DNA of 22,863 nt. Source: DASXBA01 sp036406475. Lineage in GTDB: Bacteria; Actinomycetota; Thermoleophilia; Solirubrobacterales; Thermoleophilaceae. Where the stretch lies: positions 1 through 22,863 of the forward strand of contig DASXBA010000125.1 of the NCBI GenBank assembly GCA_036406475.1, written 5' to 3'. The position numbers and the translations under genes are program-made. Under the pieces are notes generated by a model, which saw nothing but the letters and a program-made list of their open reading frames with translations, was not told the origin of the DNA and ran no database searches. Shown here in pieces: positions 16,314 through 22,863 of the stretch (positions within the stretch are counted from its first letter, which is position 1; the number at the start of each line of letters is the position of its first letter).

Positions 16314-16927
16314 GCCGATCCCCTCAAGAGCGGCCGGACGATCGGAGGGGCCTTGGGCATGCTGCCGCGCTCGGCGTCCTCGACCGCCAGCGGCGAGGCC
16401 TCGATGGTGGCGAGCGTGTCGCGGTTGCAGTGGCAGCCGTCGCCGAACCACTTCCAGGGGGTGTGCAGGCGGTCCTGCCAGTTGGCGAGGCGCGCCTCCT
16501 CCGAGCGCACGTGCTCGAGGAAGAGGAAGCGCCCGCCGGGCTTCAGCACCCGGTCGATCTCGCGCAGGGCGGCCTCCGGGTCCGGGACCGTGCAGAGCAC
16601 GAGAGTGAGGGCGACCGTGTCGAAGGAGTCGTCGTCGAAGGGCAGCCGCTCGGCGGGGGCCTCGACCACCTGCCGGCTCGTCTTCTTGCGGAGCTGGGCG
16701 GACATGTGCGGATCGGGCTCGCTCAGGACCAGCTCGTCGACAGAGTCGGGCCAGTGGTCCAGGTTGAGACCGGTGCCGGCGCCCACCTCGAGGCAGCGCC
16801 CGCTCGCCTGCGAGAGGAGCTCCCTGCGCATGTCGGCCAGGCCGGCATCCTCGGTCGGCGCGAGGAACCTGTCGTATCCCCACGCGAACATCCGCCCCCA
16901 GGTGGCGTCATACAGACGGCCCGGCAC
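16298..16927 (-). CDS. Class I SAM methyltransferase, METTL7/UbiE-like
   Basis: A 209-residue SAM-dependent methyltransferase. Motif I is LEVGAGTG at residues 46-53, then LVLSEPDPHM (acidic ribose-binding end of strand 2), APAERLPFDDDSFDTVALTL (motifs II and III) and REIDRVLKPGGRFLFLEHVR. The segment LANWQDRLHTPWKWFGDGCH is typical of METTL7-like or phospholipid/quinone-type methyltransferases, which act on lipophilic or thiol substrates. The actual substrate is unknown. It has an N-terminal YDRFLAP element near residue 18, common in this subgroup. The GTG start sits six bases after a reverse-strand TAGGGT, so the gene is probably leaderless. It is divergent from the GYD-domain gene and upstream of, and slightly overlapping, the beta-helix lipoprotein gene. 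Confidence 0.88.
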   Translation of the reverse strand: MPGRLYDATWGRMFAWGYDRFLAPTEDAGLADMRRELLSQASGRCLEVGAGTGLNLDHWPDSVDELVLSEPDPHMSAQLRKKTSRQVVEAPAERLPFDDDSFDTVALTLVLCTVPDPEAALREIDRVLKPGGRFLFLEHVRSEEARLANWQDRLHTPWKWFGDGCHCNRDTLATIEASPLAVEDAERGSMPKAPPIVRPLLRGSARGSG

Positions 16928-16933
16928 GCAAGG

Positions 16934-16939
16934 ACCCTA
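16934..16939 (-). promoter_or_regulatory. Candidate -10 element of a leaderless reverse-strand gene
   Basis: Read on the reverse strand, TAGGGT matches TANNNT and ends six bases before the methyltransferase GTG (16927). No Shine-Dalgarno intervenes. The 81-base gap 16928-17008 must hold promoters for both directions. Confidence 0.45.
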
Positions 16940-17008
16940 CTGCGCTTGCGCATGATCGGGAAAGATGCGAGAAGTCACCTGCGACCTATTCGAAAGGACC
17001 AGCCGCCG

Positions 17009-17290
17009 ATGCCCACCTACGTCATGCTGAGCACGCTGAACCCCGAGGGCGTCCAGACGATCAAGAACAACCCTTCGCGGATCCGCGAGGTCAACAAGGA
17101 GATCGAGCAGCTCGGCGCGTCGGTCAAGGCCCAGTGGGCGGTCCTCGGCCGCTTCGACTTCGTGAACATCGTCGAGGCGCCCGACGAGGCCACGATGGCC
17201 AAGGTCTCGCTGGAGCTCGGCTCGCGCGGCACCGCCCGCTACGAGTCCCTGCCGGCGATCCCGGTCGACGACTTCATCGCCTCGCTGTGA
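17009..17290 (+). CDS. GYD-domain protein
   Basis: A 93-residue single-domain protein of the GYD family (PF08734-type), small ferredoxin-like-fold proteins of unknown biochemical function. Family features are MPTYVMLSTLNPEGVQTIK at the start, IREVNKEIEQLGASVKAQWA, LGRFDFVNIVEAPDEATMAK (the GYD motif reads GRFD here) and LGSRGTARYESLPAIPVDDF at the end. The ATG at 17009 follows AAAGGA at a suitable distance. The same frame is open far upstream over the reverse methyltransferase, but that part is a shadow. It sits ten bases before purD and is probably cotranscribed with it. Its size and place recall PurS, but the sequence is GYD-type, so I do not assign a purine role. Confidence 0.85.
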   Translation: MPTYVMLSTLNPEGVQTIKNNPSRIREVNKEIEQLGASVKAQWAVLGRFDFVNIVEAPDEATMAKVSLELGSRGTARYESLPAIPVDDFIASL

Positions 17291-17300
17291 GGACTCTGGG

Positions 17301-18580
<1,280 letters not shown>

Positions 18581-18584
<4 letters not shown>

Positions 18585-19063
18585 GCGAGCAGGAGAGCGG
18601 GCAGGCCACCCCGGTGACGGAGACGGAGGTCGAGCACGAGTTCGACGACCTCGACGTGGATGCGCCGCGCGTGGGCATCGTCATGGGCTCGAAGAGCGAC
18701 ATGCCGCTGATGGAGAAGGCGGGCGCCGAGCTCGACGAGCGCGGCATCCGGAACGAGATACGCGTGATGAGCGCGCACCGCGACCCGGACACCGTGGCCG
18801 ACTACGCCAAGAACGCGCGAATGCGGGGTCTGAGGGTGATAATCGCCGGGGCGGGCCTAGCAGCAGCTCTACCCGGTGTCGTGGCCGCTCACACGGACCT
18901 GCCGGTGATCGGGGTCCCGCTCACCTCGAAGACGTCGGTCGCCGGCGGCCTCGACGCGCTGCTCGCGATCTCCCAGATGCCTCCAGGCGTGCCGGTAGCC
19001 TGTGTGGGAGTGGACGCTGCCAAGAACGCGGCCGTCCTCGCGGCCCGGATTCTCGACTCGTGA
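18581..19063 (+). CDS. purE: N5-carboxyaminoimidazole ribonucleotide mutase / AIR carboxylase PurE
   Basis: Converts the carboxylated aminoimidazole ribonucleotide to CAIR in de novo purine synthesis. The 160-residue protein has an acidic extension of about 28 residues not typical of E. coli PurE. The core follows with VGIVMGSKSDMPLM (phosphate loop), His66 in VMSAHRDPD, the glycine-rich loop IIAGAGLAAALPGVVAA, PVIGVPLTSK and a closing AAKNAAVLAARIL. The loop usually reads GAGGAAHLPG. Here the second conserved histidine is Ala96, and the surrounding codons (CTA GCA GCA GCT CTA) are rare for this genome. No purK follows, so whether it acts as class I mutase or takes CO2 directly cannot be told. 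The ATG overlaps the purD stop, and the TGA overlaps the purB GTG. Confidence 0.95.
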
Positions 19064-20343
19064 TACCCCGCTACACGCGCCCGGAGATGGGCGCCGTGTG
19101 GTCGGAGCAACGCAAGCTCGACGCCTGGCTCCAGGTGGAGCTGGCGGTGGTGGAGGCGCTCGCCGCGCAGGGCGTTGTGCCCGAGGAGGACGCCGCGCAG
19201 GTGCGCGACCGGGCCTCGTTCCGCGTCGAGGAGGTCTGGAAGCGGGAGAAGGTGACCGATCACGACGTGGCCGCTTTCGTCGACGTCGTGGCCGAGTCGG
19301 TTGGCGAGGCGGGGCGCTGGGTCCACCACGGGCTCACCTCCTCCGACGTCCTCGACAGCGGGCTCGCCCTCCAGCTCGCGCAGGCGGGTCTGATCCTCGT
19401 GGGCGGCGCGCGCACCTACCGCGACGCGCTGATCGCGAGGGCGCGCGAGCACATCGACACGGTCTGCGTCGGGCGGACCCACGGCATCCACGCCGAGCCC
19501 ACCACCTTCGGGGTCAAGCTGGCCGGCTTCGCGTTCGAGGCGCAGCGCAACCTGCGCCGGCTCGAGCGCGCGGTGGAGGGCGCCTCGGTGGGGGCGCTGT
19601 CCGGCGCGGTCGGCACCTACGCGGCCAACGGCCCCGAGCTGGAGGCGGACGTGCTGCGCCGTCTGGGCGTCGGCCGCGAGAACGTCTCGACCCAGGTGGT
19701 GCCACGCGACCGGCACGCCGAGCTCCTGTCGGCGATCGCCCTGGCCGGCGCCGGGCTCGAGCGCTTCACCACCGAGATCCGCCACCTCCAGCGCACCGAG
19801 GTGCGCGAGGTCGAGGAGCCGTTCAAGGCGGGCTCCCAGAAGGGCTCGTCGGCGATGCCGCACAAGCGCAACCCGATCACCGCCGAGCGCATCACCGGGA
19901 TCGCCCGGCTGCTCCGCGGCTACGCCCAGGCGGGCTTGGAGGACGTAGCCCTCTGGCACGAGCGCGACATCTCGCACTCGTCGGTCGAGCGCGTCGCGCT
20001 GCCCGACGCCACGATCCTGCTCGACTACGCCCAGCACCGGGCCATCCGTCTGGTGGAGGGGATGGTCGTGCACGCCGACCGCATGCGGGCCAACCTCGAG
20101 GTCACGCACGGCGCCCTCTACTCGCAGCGGGCGCTGCTGGCGCTGGTGGAGGCGGGCCGCTCGCGCGACGAGGCCTACCGGATCGTCCAGGAGAACGCCC
20201 AGCGCGCCTGGGACGAGGGAACCCCGTTCCGCGACCTGCTCGCGGGCGCGGCGCCCGAGCTCGACCTCGACGAGATCTTCGATCCGGAGGCGTTCACGCG
20301 CCACGCGGCGGAGATCGTCTCCAGGCTGGACGAGATCGCCTAG
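19060..20343 (+). CDS. purB: Adenylosuccinate lyase
   Basis: Releases fumarate from SAICAR and from adenylosuccinate, serving both the IMP and AMP branches of purine synthesis. The 427 residues show the fumarase/aspartase superfamily regions: HHGLTSSDVLDSGLALQL, the histidine region GRTHGIHAEPTTFGVKLAGF, and the signature loop GSSAMPHKRNPITAERI (Ser263-Pro272 core) with the catalytic serine. DVALWHERDISHSSVER, typical of PurB, follows. The short length is of the Bacillus/Thermotoga-type PurB rather than the longer E. coli form. The GTG start overlaps the purE stop in GTGA, so the pair is translationally coupled. Its TAG shares the tetranucleotide CTAG with the stop of the convergent MFS-patatin gene, leaving no terminator space. 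Confidence 0.97.
   Translation: MIPRYTRPEMGAVWSEQRKLDAWLQVELAVVEALAAQGVVPEEDAAQVRDRASFRVEEVWKREKVTDHDVAAFVDVVAESVGEAGRWVHHGLTSSDVLDSGLALQLAQAGLILVGGARTYRDALIARAREHIDTVCVGRTHGIHAEPTTFGVKLAGFAFEAQRNLRRLERAVEGASVGALSGAVGTYAANGPELEADVLRRLGVGRENVSTQVVPRDRHAELLSAIALAGAGLERFTTEIRHLQRTEVREVEEPFKAGSQKGSSAMPHKRNPITAERITGIARLLRGYAQAGLEDVALWHERDISHSSVERVALPDATILLDYAQHRAIRLVEGMVVHADRMRANLEVTHGALYSQRALLALVEAGRSRDEAYRIVQENAQRAWDEGTPFRDLLAGAAPELDLDEIFDPEAFTRHAAEIVSRLDEIA
20340..20343. other. Shared CTAG: overlapping stop codons of convergent genes
   Basis: CTAG provides TAG on the forward strand (20341-20343, purB) and TAG on the reverse strand (20340-20342, MFS-patatin fusion). The two coding regions therefore overlap tail to tail by four bases. 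Confidence 0.9.
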
Positions 20344-22863
20344 ACGAACAGCTCGGGCGGCGCCTGCTCGAGCGCCTCGGCGGCCGCGCGGCGGCCGGCC
20401 TCCTTGGCCTGGTCGAGCTGGTGGAACTCGAGCAGGCCGACACCGGCGTCGGACGGGACGATCAGCAGGTCGGCCTCGCGCCGGGCGCTCCGGGCCCCGG
20501 TCACGCCGCCCAGCAGGGCCACGCGGAACATCGTCTCGCCGATCGTGGGGACGCGCAGCTCCTTGTCGGGCCTGCCGTTCTCGCTCTGGCGGGCCGTGAC
20601 GTCGGAGGCGAGCAGCCGGCCCTCCTCGTGCGAGAGCAGGTGCAACGGCAGGCCGTGCGCCACCGCGCCGTCCACCTGAAGCCGGCCCTGGAGCGGCAGC
20701 GGCGCCACCAGCCCGGGCAGGGACATGCTCGAGCCGACCGCGCCCCAAAGCTCGCCCGTGCGGTGGACGATCTCCTCGCCGCTCTTGAGGTCCGCCGCCA
20801 CGCAGGCGAACTCGCGCGGCATCTCCTCGACCGTGCCGGGGAGCAGCCGCTGAATCGCCGCCTTGACCTTGTCGCCCTTTACCAGCGAGTGGCGCGGGAT
20901 GCGGTAGTCGTTGAGCGGGTTGCGGCGCACCCACTCGTCGTAGACGCGGGCGTCGAGCTCGTCCGGCTCGAGGCCGGAGGCGAACAGCGCTCCGACCAGC
21001 GAGCCCATGCTCACGCCGGCCACGCGGTCGATCACCACGCCCGCCGCGACCAGCTCCTCGATCACGCCGACGTGGGCCAGCGCACGGGCGCCGCCGCCGG
21101 AGAGGACCAGACCGAGCGAGTGGCCTGTGAGGCGCCGGGCCACCGCGCCGAGCGAGCGGTCGAGCGTGTCGGGCTGGAGCACGTAGCGAGCCTGCGGGGC
21201 GAGCGCCTCGAGCCAGCCGGCCATGCTGCCGGGCGCGCCGGCGACCCAAAGCAGGTCGCGCTCGCGGAACGCCCCGTCCACGGCTCCGGGCGGCGCTTCG
21301 GGGCCGGCCAGGCAGAGCACACGGTCGGCCTGGCGCAGGCAGAGGGCTGTCCAGTCGTCGCGCGGGTCGGAGCTGCCGGACACGAGGAGGACGCGCTCGT
21401 ACTCGCGCTCGAGCCGCTCGAAGGTCTCGACCGGGGCGTCCGCCGGGGCCTCGTCCAGGCGGGCGACCGGACCGTAGGTCGCGAGATTCCGCTCGAGCAG
21501 GTCCGCCACCTCGTCGAGCGGCGCTCCGCCGCCCAGCGGGACGAGGGCGAGGATCGACGGCAGGGCGCGGCCGGGGGGCGCGAGCGCCCGGCTCTCCTGG
21601 AGCTGGAGCGCCATCTCCCGCATGAGCGCGGAGCCGAAGCCGGGGTGCTCCTCGAGCAGGGCGTCGAAGTCCGTGCGGGTCAGCTCGAGGAGCTGGCTCT
21701 CGCGGCGCGCGCGCACCGACGCGGAGCGCGGCGAGCCGGCGACCAGGGCCAGCTCGCCGAGTACCGCTCCCGGGCCGAGCTCGCGCAGGGTCAGGACGTC
21801 GCCGTCGCGCTCCTGCACCACCTCGAGCCGGCCGGCGGCGACCACGAACAGGCTGTCGCCTGGGTCACCCTGGTGGAAGAGCCAGTCGCCCGCGTCGACG
21901 CGCCGGCCGTGCGCCCGCTCCGCCAGCTCGGCGCGCCGCTCCGACGGCAGCGGGGCGAACAGGGGCACCTCGTCGAGCAGCTCGGCCGTGGTGCGGGGTC
22001 GCGGCCGGGCCGGCGACGGGCGCGCCTGGAGCGACTGCTGGGACGGGAGCGAGATCGAGCTGCTGCGGCGCCTTTGCTCGCTCCGCTGGTCGACCGCGGT
22101 CTCCACTCGGCCAAGGGCCAGGGCTCCCGCGGCGAGGGCGACGAAGCAGCCCGCGGCGAAGATCCAGCCGCGGTCGAAGGCGTCGGTCAGCTCGGCGGGG
22201 GAGGGCGTACCCACGATCGCCACGAGCAGCGCCACGCCGAGCGCCGCCCCGAGCTGGCGGGCGATCGAGTTGAGCCCCGTGGCGGTGGCGAAGCGCCCGC
22301 TGGGGGCCGGAGCCACGGCCGTCGCTCCCACCACCGGGAACACGATGCCGGCGCCCACCCCGAGGATCAGCATCCCCGGCAGCCACTCGGACAGGAAGTG
22401 CGGGTGGGGCCCCACGCGGAGCGCCATGTAGGCCATGCCCGCCGCCCAGATCAGGCCGCCCACGAACAGCACCGCGCGCTCGCCGACGCGCTCCGCGAGC
22501 CGGCCCGCCGGGTTGGCCACGGCGGCGGCGACGAACGGCCCGGGCGTGAGCGCCAGGCCCGCGTCGAGCACGGAATAGCCCCATACCGAGGTCAAGAAGA
22601 GGACGTTGCAGAGCACGTAGGCGTAGAAGCCGGCCGCCCCGGCGAACGTGAGCAGGTTCGCCACCGACAGCGCCCGCACCCGCAGCAGGCCGAGGTCGAT
22701 GATCGGCTCGCCGTGCCAGGTGCAGCGCCAGGCGAACAGCCCGACCACCGCGATCGCCGCGCCGAACGAGCCGACCACCCGCACGTTCGCCCAGCCCCAG
22801 TCCTGGCCCTTGACGATCGCGAGCGTGAGCAGCGCGGTGCCGGCCGCCAGCAGCAGCGCTCCC
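20340..22863 (-). CDS. MFS transporter (DHA2-type)-cNMP-binding-patatin phospholipase fusion; 5' end outside window
   Basis: One uninterrupted reverse-strand frame running off the window end, more than 840 residues visible. From the N-terminal side, bases 22863 to about 22125 encode roughly eight hydrophobic helices matching the C-terminal half of a 14-helix EmrB/QacA-type transporter (IVKGQDWGWANVRVVG, LSVANLLTFAGAAGFYAY, GLNSIARQLGAALGVALLV). A Ser/Arg/Pro-rich linker follows. The cyclic-nucleotide-binding domain (about 21985-21600) has the phosphate cassette LGELALVAGSPRSASVRA. An NTE-type bridge (DDWTALCLRQADRVLCLAG) precedes a patatin domain with GLVLSGGGARALAHVG, nucleophile Ser in GVSMGS (codon 21009-21011) and Asp in VDGAV (20670-20672), an intact Ser-Asp dyad. 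The GTG at 22784 is internal, since the frame continues with transporter sequence to the edge. It likely hydrolyses (lyso)phospholipids at the membrane; a transport-lipase link is inference. Confidence 0.88.
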   Translation of the reverse strand, partial: GALLLAAGTALLTLAIVKGQDWGWANVRVVGSFGAAIAVVGLFAWRCTWHGEPIIDLGLLRVRALSVANLLTFAGAAGFYAYVLCNVLFLTSVWGYSVLDAGLALTPGPFVAAAVANPAGRLAERVGERAVLFVGGLIWAAGMAYMALRVGPHPHFLSEWLPGMLILGVGAGIVFPVVGATAVAPAPSGRFATATGLNSIARQLGAALGVALLVAIVGTPSPAELTDAFDRGWIFAAGCFVALAAGALALGRVETAVDQRSEQRRRSSSISLPSQQSLQARPSPARPRPRTTAELLDEVPLFAPLPSERRAELAERAHGRRVDAGDWLFHQGDPGDSLFVVAAGRLEVVQERDGDVLTLRELGPGAVLGELALVAGSPRSASVRARRESQLLELTRTDFDALLEEHPGFGSALMREMALQLQESRALAPPGRALPSILALVPLGGGAPLDEVADLLERNLATYGPVARLDEAPADAPVETFERLEREYERVLLVSGSSDPRDDWTALCLRQADRVLCLAGPEAPPGAVDGAFRERDLLWVAGAPGSMAGWLEALAPQARYVLQPDTLDRSLGAVARRLTGHSLGLVLSGGGARALAHVGVIEELVAAGVVIDRVAGVSMGSLVGALFASGLEPDELDARVYDEWVRRNPLNDYRIPRHSLVKGDKVKAAIQRLLPGTVEEMPREFACVAADLKSGEEIVHRTGELWGAVGSSMSLPGLVAPLPLQGRLQVDGAVAHGLPLHLLSHEEGRLLASDVTARQSENGRPDKELRVPTIGETMFRVALLGGVTGARSARREADLLIVPSDAGVGLLEFHQLDQAKEAGRRAAAEALEQAPPELFV

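Noticed and set aside
16430..17008. N-terminal extension of the GYD protein (frame open for 193 codons upstream)
   Set aside because: The extension lies antisense to a conserved methyltransferase; the ATG at 17009 has a ribosome site and gives the family's normal length.
18889..21249. 786-codon reverse open frame spanning purB and the patatin domain
   Set aside because: A shadow of purB on the opposite strand and of the patatin gene in a wrong frame; the real reverse frame ends at 20340 with clear domains.
22782..22784. GTG as the true start of the reverse-strand fusion gene
   Set aside because: The same frame continues upstream to the window edge with typical transporter sequence (IVKGQDWGW preceded by a hydrophobic helix), so the start lies outside the window.

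Overview
The window is about 70% or more GC, uses GTG and TTG starts freely, packs its genes tightly and carries a dnaK-grpE-dnaJ-hspR heat-shock operon. HspR (MerR family) in that position is typical of Actinobacteria. The DUF6766-type membrane protein, the set of small lineage-type secreted proteins and the apparently leaderless GTG genes fit a deep-branching actinobacterium such as the Thermoleophilia/Solirubrobacterales. That placement is an inference from gene content, not a database result.

Region 1 (1-5871) is protein quality control: the 3' end of dnaK, then grpE, dnaJ and hspR packed end to end, a reverse-strand CAP-domain secreted protein, and clpB behind its own short promoter region. 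That region holds an AT-rich palindrome and a longer inverted repeat, and I saw no canonical HAIR operator. DnaK/GrpE/DnaJ and ClpB form the disaggregation machinery, and HspR is the likely repressor of both units.

Region 2 (5885-9347) is a run of small envelope or unknown genes: a secreted Ig/IPT-like protein (reverse), a small membrane protein, a coupled trio (lipoprotein, 27-residue one-helix peptide, internally duplicated DUF6766-like membrane protein), a SAM methyltransferase and a short basic unknown.

Region 3 (9385-15514) is the most unusual part. It is a three-gene, translationally coupled operon with a divergent isocitrate/isopropylmalate-type dehydrogenase, a cysteine hydrolase fused to an N-terminally shortened aldehyde dehydrogenase, and an NRPS-like A-PCP-C protein. 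The adenylation domain lacks the alpha-amino-binding aspartate and the protein has no release domain. It looks like a compact pathway that makes, activates and condenses a non-standard acid.

Region 4 (15459-16927, reverse) has a beta-helix lipoprotein overlapping the NRPS gene tail to tail, and a METTL7/UbiE-like methyltransferase. Region 5 (17009-20343) is a GYD-domain protein followed by the coupled purine genes purD-purE-purB. Region 6 (20340 to the window end, reverse, 5' end outside the window) is one frame joining the C-terminal half of a DHA2-type MFS transporter to a cyclic-nucleotide-binding domain and a patatin-like (NTE-type) phospholipase.

No tRNA, rRNA, CRISPR array, insertion sequence or convincing intrinsic terminator was seen. 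The largest gene-free gap is the 166 bases before clpB.
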